In this document: piece after piece, positions 7,973 through 14,752 of the stretch
Position numbering within the stretch: the stretch's first letter is position 1
How the letters are laid out: every line of letters starts with the position of its first letter
From: JBFWWW01 sp050245975
GTDB lineage: Bacteria > Pseudomonadota > Alphaproteobacteria > Rhizobiales > Hyphomicrobiaceae
NCBI GenBank assembly: GCA_050245975.1
Contig: JBFWWW010000064.1
Location: 1-18,262, forward strand
Reading direction: 5' to 3'
Length of the DNA: 18,262 nt
The notes under the pieces: generated by a model
What the model was told of the DNA's origin: nothing
What the model saw: only the letters and a program-made list of their open reading frames with translations
Database searches by the model: none
Translations under genes and position numbers: made by a program

Positions 7973-8118
7973 GGCGGCACGTACTTGTTTGCGCGGCGCT
8001 TCGAGAGATGGAGGCATTTTGGAGTATTCGACAAATCTACAGGATTTTGACGATCAGACGGGACAGGCCCCGACACAAACCGAGCGGCGGCCAAGCGGCG
8101 GCATGCTATGGGCAGAAG

Positions 8119-8137
8119 TTGCCCGCATTCCAGGCAA
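8119..8137. promoter_or_regulatory. Small dyad in the divergent hyuA/ABC promoter region
   Basis: TTGCC, 9 bases, then GGCAA form a 5-bp inverted repeat just left of the two AT-rich palindromes, between the divergently transcribed hyuA and binding-protein genes. It may be an operator half-site pair. A 5-bp dyad can easily arise by chance. Confidence 0.25.
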
Positions 8138-8142
8138 AATCC

Positions 8143-8172
8143 TGAAATATTTCACGATGCGAAATAATTTGC
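8143..8172. promoter_or_regulatory. Two adjacent palindromes, candidate operator of the divergent region
   Basis: TGAAATATTTCA (8143-8154) is a perfect 12-base palindrome. GCGAAATAATTTGC (8159-8172) is a 14-base palindrome with one mismatched pair. Their centres are 17 bases apart and both share the core GAAATA. They are the only markedly AT-rich stretch between the divergent hyu operon and the ABC importer, lying 71-100 bases upstream of the plus-strand start at 8243. This is the expected place for a shared operator or promoter. The IclR protein at the far end of the importer operon is a plausible but unproven binder. No convincing -35/-10 pair was assigned. Confidence 0.5.
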
Positions 8173-8242
8173 CGATAGCTGTTGCCGGTCCACGCAGAGA
8201 ACCTCTCTCATTGCGGGCGGAAGAAACGCAAGGGAGGCGTGC

Positions 8243-9283
8243 ATGTTCGGTGTGACAAAACTGACGGCGGGATCGCTCCTCGCCATGGGATTGATTGTCG
8301 GCTTCGCAGACAGCGCGAACGCGCAAGTGACCTTCGCCGGATACGGCGGCGAACCGCAAAAGGTGCAGACCAAAGCCTTCCTCGAGCCGGCGATGAAGGA
8401 TTTGGGCATCAAGATCCTGCAGGACAGCCACGGCGGATACGCCAAAATCAAGGCGCAGGTGCTGTCCGGCAATCCGAGCTTCGATGTCGTGGCGCTCGGA
8501 TGCGCTGAAGGTGCGCGCGCTGCCAAGGAGGGGTTGCTTGAGCCGATCGATTACTCTCTCATCCCGAATGCCAAGGACATCGATCCGCGCCTGCGGGCGC
8601 AATACACTGTCGGCGAATGGACGTTCTCGACTGTCATCGCCTGGAACACCAAGACGGTGAAAACGCCGCCGAAGACCTGGGCCGAGTTCTGGGACGTGAA
8701 GAAATTTCCCGGCAAGCGCGCCCTGAGCGCCAACGCACGCCAGATGCTGGAAATCGCGCTGCTGGCCGATGGTGTTGCTCCCGACAAGCTTTATCCCATT
8801 GACGTCGACCGGGCCTTCAAGAAGCTCGAGGAACTGAAGCCAAATCTCGCGCTATGGTGGAGCTCGGGCGCGCAATCCGTACAGCTCCTGACCGACGGCG
8901 AGATCGACATGGAAGCGGTGTGGAACGGCCGTGCGCAGGCGGCCATTGAGGGCGGCGCATCGGCCGACTACACGTACAACCAGGGCATCTACGACGTCGA
9001 GTGCTTCATGGTGCTGAAGGGCACCAAGCACAAGGACGCCGCCATGAAGATCATAAACACCATGCTCGATGCCAAGAACCAGGCGACGGCCGCGTCGATG
9101 ATCGACTATGGTCCGGTGAACCCAAAAGCTTTCGATACCGGTATAATTCCAGCCGACCGCAAGAAGCGCCTGCCGTCCGCGCCGGACAACCTCAAGGTGC
9201 AGGCACCGCTCGATGCGGCCTGGTACGCGACGGCCGACGCCGACAAGGCCTTTGCGCGCTGGACAACCCTGCTGCAGAAATAG
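8243..9283 (+). CDS. ABC importer periplasmic binding protein, PotD/spermidine-putrescine-like
   Basis: This is the periplasmic solute-binding protein (346 residues) of a polyamine/opine/Fe-type ABC importer. A Sec signal peptide is evident: a lysine near the N-terminus, a hydrophobic core to about residue 21, and cleavage ANA|QV after residue 27. The mature part has the extracellular-solute-binding pattern: VTFAGYGGEPQ at its start, then YAKIKAQVLSGNPSFDVV, PPKTWAEFWDVKKFPGKRAL and WWSSGAQSVQLLTDGEIDM. The start is ATG 8243 with AAGGGAGG 5 bases upstream. It leads a plus-strand operon with the ATPase and two permeases and is divergent from hyuA, so its ligand may be the hyu operon's substrate or a precursor (inference). 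The ligand may be a cationic amide, a polyamine or something else. Confidence 0.94.
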   Translation: MFGVTKLTAGSLLAMGLIVGFADSANAQVTFAGYGGEPQKVQTKAFLEPAMKDLGIKILQDSHGGYAKIKAQVLSGNPSFDVVALGCAEGARAAKEGLLEPIDYSLIPNAKDIDPRLRAQYTVGEWTFSTVIAWNTKTVKTPPKTWAEFWDVKKFPGKRALSANARQMLEIALLADGVAPDKLYPIDVDRAFKKLEELKPNLALWWSSGAQSVQLLTDGEIDMEAVWNGRAQAAIEGGASADYTYNQGIYDVECFMVLKGTKHKDAAMKIINTMLDAKNQATAASMIDYGPVNPKAFDTGIIPADRKKRLPSAPDNLKVQAPLDAAWYATADADKAFARWTTLLQK

Positions 9284-9321
9284 CCGCTGCCGGCGACCTG
9301 CAGGGCAGAGACAGTCTCGGG

Positions 9322-9345
9322 GATGGTCCGCGCCGGCGGGCCATC
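9322..9345. other. Hairpin between binding-protein gene and ATPase gene
   Basis: GATGGTCC and GGGCCATC form an 8-bp stem with one U-G wobble and an 8-base loop, 38 bases after the binding-protein stop, inside a 143-base gap that is long for this compact operon. A TTTT occurs 8 bases further on (9354-9357) but not directly after the stem. In ABC operons such hairpins often stabilise the binding-protein message or attenuate downstream genes. That role is inferred here. Confidence 0.4.
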
Positions 9346-9414
9346 GTCGAGCCTTTTGCGCAACGGCTCATTCCGCACGCGGTAAGCATATGGCAGATGG
9401 GTCGGTGGCACTTT

Positions 9415-9419
9415 GGAGA
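9415..9419 (+). promoter_or_regulatory. Ribosome binding site deciding a GTG start for the ABC ATPase
   Basis: GGAGA stands 7 bases before GTG 9427. The in-frame ATG at 9397 has no comparable site, so the GTG is preferred. Confidence 0.6.
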
Positions 9420-9426
9420 TCGAAGC

Positions 9427-10527
9427 GTGACGCGTGACGCAGCCTCGACGGCCATCTCGGTGCGATCCGCCAGCAAGCGGTATGGCTCGGTCACCGTTCT
9501 CGACGACGTATCCCTCGATGTCACCGAAGGCGAATTCGTAACGCTGCTGGGACCGTCAGGCTCGGGCAAAACGACGCTGCTCAACATCATCGCAGGATTT
9601 GCCGACGCCGACAGCGGCTCGGTCTATTTCGGCGACCGCGACATGACGAGCGTCCCGCCGCACCGACGCGGCATCGGTGTCGTTTTTCAGAACTACGCAC
9701 TGTTTCCCAATATGAGCGTCGCCGCCAACGTCGCCTTCCCTCTGAGGGCGCGCCGCATAAGCGCGCAGGAGATCGCCGAGCGCGTGGACTGGTCGCTCTC
9801 GCTCGTGAAGCTCGGCGGTTATGGTGAGCGCCGCATCGACCAGCTGTCTGGCGGGCAGCGGCAGCGCGTTGCGCTGGCACGCGCCATCGTGTTCCGACCG
9901 AAACTCATTCTCATGGACGAGCCTCTTTCGGCGCTCGACAAGCAATTGCGCGAGCACATGCAGATCGAAATCCGGGCGCTGCACGAGCACCTTGGCGCGA
10001 CCACGATCTACGTCACTCATGACCAGCGCGAAGCGCTGACGATGAGCAATCGCATTGCGGTTCTCAACCAGGGCCGCATCGTGCAGCTCGGCGAGCCCGA
10101 GCAAATCTACAACCGCCCGGCCGACGCCTTCGTCGCCGATTTCATCGGCGAGGCCGTCCTTGTGCCGGTGGACCGGATCGATGCCGCATCCGTCAACCTG
10201 TGTGGATCGCGGGTGAAATGCGCCGCCGATGTGCCTCCCTCGGGCCCGTTGGCGCTGGTGGTGCGCTCCGAAAAATTGCGTCTGGTCGACGCGACAAGCG
10301 AGAATGCGTTTCCTGTGACCATACGGTCGCGCGTATTCCAGGGCGAGAGCCAGCTCGTCAGCGTCGAGACCGCAAATGGTCGGCCACTCATCTTTCGCCT
10401 GCCGACGCACGCCGACACGGATGCCCGGTTGCCTGCCCCGGGGCAGAAAGCGCATCTGGCGCTCGATCCGCGCCACGCGGTCGTGGTTCCTGCGCCGCTG
10501 CAGACCGCCGGCAACGGGCTGCCCTGA
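9427..10527 (+). CDS. ABC importer ATP-binding protein, PotA type with TOBE domain
   Basis: This is the cytoplasmic ATPase (366 residues) of the polyamine-type importer. All nucleotide-binding motifs are intact: Walker A GPSGSGKT (42-49), Q-loop FQNYALFPNMSV (87-98), signature LSGGQRQRVALARA (140-153), Walker B ILMDEPLSALD (161-171) and H-loop YVTHDQREALTMS (195-207). A C-terminal regulatory TOBE-like domain covers about 245-355, which fits the PotA/FbpC/MalK group. The start is GTG 9427 with GGAGA 7 bases upstream; ATG 9397 is an alternative. The open frame extends much further 5' into the binding-protein gene, but that part is a different reading frame of a real gene. The stop overlaps the next start as TGATG. 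Confidence 0.95.
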   Translation: MTRDAASTAISVRSASKRYGSVTVLDDVSLDVTEGEFVTLLGPSGSGKTTLLNIIAGFADADSGSVYFGDRDMTSVPPHRRGIGVVFQNYALFPNMSVAANVAFPLRARRISAQEIAERVDWSLSLVKLGGYGERRIDQLSGGQRQRVALARAIVFRPKLILMDEPLSALDKQLREHMQIEIRALHEHLGATTIYVTHDQREALTMSNRIAVLNQGRIVQLGEPEQIYNRPADAFVADFIGEAVLVPVDRIDAASVNLCGSRVKCAADVPPSGPLALVVRSEKLRLVDATSENAFPVTIRSRVFQGESQLVSVETANGRPLIFRLPTHADTDARLPAPGQKAHLALDPRHAVVVPAPLQTAGNGLP

Positions 10528-11366
10528 TGGCCATCGAGCGCGTCGGCCGCAACCAGGCGCTGCTGCTGGCGCCGAGCCTGATCTTCATCGGCGCGATGCT
10601 GCTGATGCCGCTGCTGTGGCTGCTGGGACTGTCGTTCTACGACAACGGATTTACCTTCCGCCACTACGCACGCATGTTCGACGACCCGAGCTATCTCAAA
10701 AGTTTCCTGCTGACATTCCAGATTTCTGGCACGGTGACACTGGCAGCCATCTTGATCGGCTATCCGCTATGCTACTGGATGCTCGGCTTGCCGTTGTTCT
10801 GGCAGCGCGTCGCTTTGGTGTTCGTGCTGATCCCGTTCTGGACCAGTCTGCTTGTGCGCACCTATGCATGGATGGTCCTGCTCCAGCGACGCGGGCTTGT
10901 GAACACGCTGCTGCAGGATGCGGGGCTGACGAGCGGGCCACTGGCCCTTATGTACAACGTGACTGGCACGACGATCGGCATGGTGCACGTGTTGCTCCCG
11001 TTTCTCGTCCTGCCGCTGTTCGCGTCCATGCAGCGTATCGATCGCGACCTTCTCCGCGCCGCCGCGGCTTTGGGCGGGTCACCTCTGTTCGTCTTCCGCC
11101 ATGTCTTCTTCCCTCTGTCGTTGCCGGGGCTTACGGCTGGCGCCCTGCTCGTCTTCGTGCTGTCGATTGGCTATTACGTGACACCGCAACTGCTGGGTGG
11201 CGGGACGACCGTGATGATCGGGCAGCTCATCCAGCGCAACATCGAGCTCTTCAGCTCGTGGGGCGCTGCGAGCGCAGTGTCAATGATCCTGCTCGTCATG
11301 GTAACGACCATTTTCGTCCTGATGAGCCGGTTCCTCTCTCTCGATCGCGTGTTCGGAGCCCGCTAG
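10527..11366 (+). CDS. ABC importer permease 1, PotB type
   Basis: This is an inner-membrane channel subunit (279 residues) that pairs with the second permease. About six transmembrane segments are visible, starting with ALLLAPSLIFIGAMLLMPLLW (11-31). The segment LVRTYAWMVLLQRRGLVN (109-126) is characteristic of PotB-like permeases. The EAA coupling loop is at about 176-200 (LRAAAALGGSPLFVFRHVFF). The start is ATG 10527-10529, whose A is the last base of the ATPase stop TGA (TGATG), so translation is coupled. The open frame continues upstream only as a shadow of the ATPase gene. Confidence 0.94.
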   Translation: MAIERVGRNQALLLAPSLIFIGAMLLMPLLWLLGLSFYDNGFTFRHYARMFDDPSYLKSFLLTFQISGTVTLAAILIGYPLCYWMLGLPLFWQRVALVFVLIPFWTSLLVRTYAWMVLLQRRGLVNTLLQDAGLTSGPLALMYNVTGTTIGMVHVLLPFLVLPLFASMQRIDRDLLRAAAALGGSPLFVFRHVFFPLSLPGLTAGALLVFVLSIGYYVTPQLLGGGTTVMIGQLIQRNIELFSSWGAASAVSMILLVMVTTIFVLMSRFLSLDRVFGAR

Positions 11367-12176
11367 ATGCACGAGCGCGACAAGTCGATCCCCTCCACGC
11401 TTGTGTCCCGGGTGCTGCTGACGGTGGTGGCGCTGGCGGCGCTTCTTTTTCTCGTGCTGCCTATCTTCGTTGTTGTGCCCATGTCGTTCTCCGCCTCGCG
11501 CTACCTGGCCTTTCCACCACCCTCCTGGTCCTTGCGCTGGTACACGGAGTACTTCGCCAGCGCCGAGTGGATGCTCGCGACCGGTGTGAGCTTGCAGACG
11601 GCCGCCGCCACCTGCCTGCTGGCGACGCCGATCGGGGTGGCGGCCGCTTATGCCATCAATATGCGGAAGAGCGCGCTGACCGAGCTCGTTTACGCGCTCC
11701 TGATGGTGCCCCTGATGATTCCGCACATCATCGTCGCCGTCGGCGTGTTCTTCCTTTTTGCGCGTCTGAACCTCAACAACTCGTTCATCGGGCTCATCCT
11801 GGCGCACACGATGCTTGCCATTCCGTTCGTGTTGATCACCACCCTGTCGGGACTGCAGGGCTTCGACATGACGCAGGAGCGTGCCGCACGGAGCCTCGGC
11901 GTCAACCGCGTCACGGCCTTTCTCAAGGTGACCGCGCCCCAGATCAAAGGCAGCATCATCGCCGGCGCATTGTTCGCTTTCATCAGCTCGCTCGACGAGG
12001 TTGTCGTCTCTCTCTTTGTCAGCGGCGGACCGACGTCGACATTGCCCAAGCGGATGTTCGTTGCGCTGCGTGACGAGGTCGATCCGATCATTGCAGCCAT
12101 CAGCTCGCTTCTGATCATCGCAAGCCTCGCCATCGGGCTGGCCGCGCTGGTGGCCAACCGGAAGGCCGCCTCCTAG
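11367..12176 (+). CDS. ABC importer permease 2, PotC type
   Basis: This is the second inner-membrane permease subunit (269 residues). Transmembrane segments are at about 15-40, 70-97, 107-132, 140-160, 192-215 and 240-262. The EAA loop is QERAARSLGVNRVTAFLKVT (170-189), followed by APQIKGSI. PotC-like landmarks include LPIFVVVPMSFSASRYLAFP and the SSLDEVVVSLFVSG segment (approximately 209-222). The ATG follows the permease 1 stop TAG with no gap. The gene ends at TAG 12174-12176, whose CTAG context also supplies the stop of the opposing IclR gene. It completes a four-gene importer. Confidence 0.94.
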   Translation: MHERDKSIPSTLVSRVLLTVVALAALLFLVLPIFVVVPMSFSASRYLAFPPPSWSLRWYTEYFASAEWMLATGVSLQTAAATCLLATPIGVAAAYAINMRKSALTELVYALLMVPLMIPHIIVAVGVFFLFARLNLNNSFIGLILAHTMLAIPFVLITTLSGLQGFDMTQERAARSLGVNRVTAFLKVTAPQIKGSIIAGALFAFISSLDEVVVSLFVSGGPTSTLPKRMFVALRDEVDPIIAAISSLLIIASLAIGLAALVANRKAAS

Positions 12177-12190
12177 CGGCGCGGGCGGCC
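12164..12190. other. GC-rich inverted repeat spanning convergent stop codons
   Basis: GGCCGCC (12164-12170) and GGCGGCC (12184-12190) form a perfect 7-bp stem around a 13-base loop that contains the shared CTAG stops of the permease and the IclR gene. No T-run follows on either strand, so it is not a standard intrinsic terminator. It could act as a bidirectional transcript end or barrier. GC-rich coding sequence on both sides raises the chance of coincidence. Confidence 0.35.
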
Positions 12191-12946
12191 GCCGCGGCGG
12201 ACCTGCGCGTCCCGCAAGTTGGTTGCGATGCGCTCCGCAGCCTCAAACAGCAGCGTGCGATGCCGTTCCATCTGGCGCTTGCCCAAGCGATTGAGCGGCC
12301 CGGTGACGAACAGCGCGCCGAGGAGGCGGCTCGTCGGATCGAACACGGGAACGGACAGGCTGCCCGCGCCATCAACATTCTCGGCCGTCGATATGTGCAG
12401 GCCGGTACGCCGGATATTGTCGATCTCGGTCCGCAGCATGGCGTGGTTGGATACCGTACCCGCAGCCATCTTGCGCAGCTTGGCACTCTGCAGGAACCGG
12501 TTGCGCCACTGCGCGGGCTGAAAGGCGATCAGCACCTTGCCGAAGGCGCAGTAGAGTGGAATTTCGCGCGAGTAAGGCTCGATGATGTTGGGCGGTTGCG
12601 GCCCGTAGCACCAGTCGGCGATCACGGCCTCGTTGCCCTCCAGCACCGCAAGCCCGCAATCCTCGCGCGTCGTTTGTGCCAGACGCTCGATGACGGGATG
12701 GGCGACCTCGAACGATCGGCGGATGGGTTCGAGACGCATCGATATGGGGAGAAGACGCGCGCCCAGCATATAGGACTTGTCGTCCAGCCGCCGGACGATG
12801 CCGTTGTCGGCGAGCGATTTGAGGATGCGCAGCGTGGTCGGCAGCGGCAACCCAACCTCGTCGCTGATCTCGGTCAGTGACGAAGCGCCGCGCCGCGCGA
12901 CAACGCGCAATATTCGCACGGCGCGATCAATTACCTGAATGGCCAT
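12173..12946 (-). CDS. IclR-family transcriptional regulator
   Basis: This is a 257-residue DNA-binding regulator. The N-terminal winged helix-turn-helix (about 5-65) includes GASSLTEISDEVGLPLPTTLRILKSLADNGI, followed by wing residues RRLDDKSYMLGARLL. The rest is an IclR effector-binding domain with typical segments such as TREDCGLAVLEGNEAVIADW, YCAFGKVLIAFQP and SLSVPVFDPTSRLLGALFVTGP. IclR proteins usually control nearby catabolic operons in response to a pathway metabolite. The start is ATG 12944-12946, with GGAG 8 bases upstream. The gene is convergent with the importer operon, overlapping it by 4 bases, and lies 101 bases downstream of the DapA-type gene on the same strand, so it may regulate either operon. 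Confidence 0.93.
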   Translation of the reverse strand: MAIQVIDRAVRILRVVARRGASSLTEISDEVGLPLPTTLRILKSLADNGIVRRLDDKSYMLGARLLPISMRLEPIRRSFEVAHPVIERLAQTTREDCGLAVLEGNEAVIADWCYGPQPPNIIEPYSREIPLYCAFGKVLIAFQPAQWRNRFLQSAKLRKMAAGTVSNHAMLRTEIDNIRRTGLHISTAENVDGAGSLSVPVFDPTSRLLGALFVTGPLNRLGKRQMERHRTLLFEAAERIATNLRDAQVRRGGRPRR

Positions 12947-13047
12947 AGTTGCTACTCCGGTCTCCGCCAGCGCGGCGATGGGAGATCACTCGGTTCGCAT
13001 GTTGGTTGCCGGAAGCCTGCGTGTCCAGTCGGTGACAGCCGAAGCTG

Positions 13048-13989
13048 CTATCTGTCCCACGTCAGGGCAACGAGCGGCAGCTCTCGGGCAAGCTCGAGGA
13101 GCCCTGCGCGTGTGTGAGGATGCAGCGGCATCTGCGGGTGGCGGACCGTGTCATTGCGGATGACGCCGCCTTCCATCATGACCGCCTTGGTTGCGCGCAG
13201 GCCGCACTGGCGGTTCTCGTAATTGATCAGAGGCAGGATGCGGGCATAGGCGGCCGCGGCCTGCGCGCGCTCGCCGCGAGCGTGATGGAGAACAACTGGA
13301 TTGATGAGATCCGGCAACAGAGCGCTGCTCATGGTCCCGGTCGCGCCCGCATCGAGGTCCGCCATCAGCGTGATGGCCTCCTCACCGTCGAACGGCCCCT
13401 CGATCAGCGAGCCTCCGGCGGCGATCAAGCCGCGCAGCTTGGCGGCCGTGCCCGGCGTCTCTATCTTGAAATAGCGGACCAGCGGAATATCACGCGCAAG
13501 CTGTGCGAGGAACGAGACGGACAACGCGACACCGCTGAGGGGCGCATCCTGGACCATGATGGGGAGGCGACCGGCATCCGCGATCCGGCCGAAATGCTCG
13601 ACGATACCCGTTTCGTCGGCGCGCAGGCCGGTGCCGTGATAAGGCGGCATGAGCATCAGCATCGCGCCGCCGGCCTCTGCTGCCTTTCGGGCCCTCGCCT
13701 CGGCAATGCGCGTGCTGAAATGACTGATCGTCACGATGACGGGAACGCGTCCTGCCACATGCTCCAGGCATAGGCGCATGAGCGTATCGCGCTCGTCGTC
13801 ATCAATGACGAACTGCTCGGAATAATTGGCCAGGATGCAGATGCCGTCGACACCCTGGTCTATCATGCAGTCCAGTACGCGGCGCTGACCCTCCAGATCG
13901 AGCGCGCCGTCTTCCAGGAATGGCGTCGGCGCAACCGGAAAGACCCCGCGATAGGATTGTTTCGCTGCTGATCCGGTTTGCAGTGCCAT
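13048..13989 (-). CDS. DapA/dihydrodipicolinate synthase-family aldolase or hydrolase
   Basis: This 313-residue TIM-barrel protein belongs to the Schiff-base aldolase family (DapA, N-acetylneuraminate lyase, keto-deoxy sugar-acid aldolases and dehydratases). The Schiff-base lysine is K175 (RYFKIETPG). The N-terminal GVFPVAPTPF (15-24) and LANYSEQF (53-60) fit the family's substrate loop. The position of the catalytic tyrosine (YN-P in DapA) reads QDAP (Q147, D148), so true DHDPS activity is unlikely. The protein probably cleaves, hydrates or dehydrates a 2-oxo acid (inference). The start is ATG 13987-13989 with GAGGAGA 6 bases upstream; the longer reading to 14205 overlaps the HAD gene in another frame. 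It is the last gene of the TRAP operon. Confidence 0.92.
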   Translation of the reverse strand: MALQTGSAAKQSYRGVFPVAPTPFLEDGALDLEGQRRVLDCMIDQGVDGICILANYSEQFVIDDDERDTLMRLCLEHVAGRVPVIVTISHFSTRIAEARARKAAEAGGAMLMLMPPYHGTGLRADETGIVEHFGRIADAGRLPIMVQDAPLSGVALSVSFLAQLARDIPLVRYFKIETPGTAAKLRGLIAAGGSLIEGPFDGEEAITLMADLDAGATGTMSSALLPDLINPVVLHHARGERAQAAAAYARILPLINYENRQCGLRATKAVMMEGGVIRNDTVRHPQMPLHPHTRAGLLELARELPLVALTWDR

Positions 13990-14011
13990 GCCCTGTCTCC
14001 TCGCCTTGCGC

Positions 14012-14704
14012 TCAGCGGACCGAGAGAAGGTCCAGCAGCGGCTCGAGCCCCACGAACTGGTGATCCGGGACCGGATCCCATGCCGCCAGATCCATCGCTC
14101 CCACGCTATAGCCCATCGGACGTTTGATCCAGACCACCGGCAGTCCGGCGAGCCGCGCGCCCACGACATCGGCCCAGATCGCGGTGCCGACCCACAGGAT
14201 CTCATCGCGTGCCACGCCGAACCGCTTCAGCGCGAGGTCGAAGATAGCGGGGTTTGGCTTGTACGCACCGGCCATCTCCGAGGTCACCGCATCGTCCAGC
14301 TCGACGGGCAGCCTGCTTGCCTTGAACAGATCGGTATCCATGTTCGTGACGACGCCGATCTTGGCATGCTGCTTCAGCTTCGACAGGACGGGTCCCACAT
14401 CGGCATGTGGCGGCCACGTCGAGATCGACGCGAAGATCTGATCGGCATGCTCCGGCCCAAGGGCTAGTCCGTGCCTGGTGCCGACCAGAGGCATCACCTT
14501 GCGCCCTGCTTCCTTCCAGGAAATGAACCGGGTGCGATACTCGCGAATGAGGGCGTGGTGCCAGTCGTTGAACACGGTATCGGCGTTTGCCGTGCCGCCG
14601 ACCGAGCGGATGATCGCCTCCATGACAGGTATCGCGCCGGCCTCACGGCTGAGCAGCGTCGTGTACATGTCGAAGGCAATCCATTTCGGCATTTTCATTG
14701 TCAT
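14012..14704 (-). CDS. HAD-superfamily hydrolase, haloacid dehalogenase-like
   Basis: This 230-residue cytoplasmic protein has the HAD core plus an alpha-helical cap at about 20-95. Motif I is AFDMYTTLL with the nucleophile D12, in the DxY-T-T form seen in type II haloacid dehalogenases rather than DxDxT. Motif II is GVVTN (T120), motif III K149 in YKPNP, and motif IV WVGTAIWADVVGA with D179. The first acidic residue usual in phosphatases of this group (VGD) is T174. This may mean a dehalogenase-like or other non-phosphatase reaction, or low metal affinity (inference). ATG 14702-14704 is used; in-frame ATGs at 14698 and 14692 are possible. The gene lies between the TRAP binding-protein gene and the DapA-type gene, with a 22-base gap to the latter. 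Confidence 0.88.
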   Translation of the reverse strand: MTMKMPKWIAFDMYTTLLSREAGAIPVMEAIIRSVGGTANADTVFNDWHHALIREYRTRFISWKEAGRKVMPLVGTRHGLALGPEHADQIFASISTWPPHADVGPVLSKLKQHAKIGVVTNMDTDLFKASRLPVELDDAVTSEMAGAYKPNPAIFDLALKRFGVARDEILWVGTAIWADVVGARLAGLPVVWIKRPMGYSVGAMDLAAWDPVPDHQFVGLEPLLDLLSVR

Positions 14705-14718
14705 TAACCTACGCTGAC

Positions 14719-14743
14719 GGGGAGCCGCGACGCGCGGCTCCCC
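14719..14743. other. Strong hairpin between the TRAP binding-protein gene and the HAD gene
   Basis: GGGGAGCCGCG and CGCGGCTCCCC form a perfect 11-bp stem with a 3-base loop, 9 bases past the binding-protein stop. On the minus strand, the direction of the operon, no T-run follows, so it would be a partial terminator, mRNA-stabilising end or processing site rather than a complete stop. On the plus strand it is followed by a T-rich stretch (TGTTTCATCTTATTT), but no plus-strand gene ends here. Confidence 0.65.
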
Positions 14744-14752
14744 TGTTTCATC

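Noticed and set aside
6773..8050. Plus-strand open frame of 425 codons opposite hyuA
   Set aside because: It is antisense to a strongly conserved HyuA protein, is low-complexity and charged, and has no ribosome site or family motif.
9001..9426. Extended N-terminus of the ABC ATPase reaching into the binding-protein gene
   Set aside because: This part reads the binding-protein gene and intergenic DNA in another frame. The ATPase fold begins just after GTG 9427.
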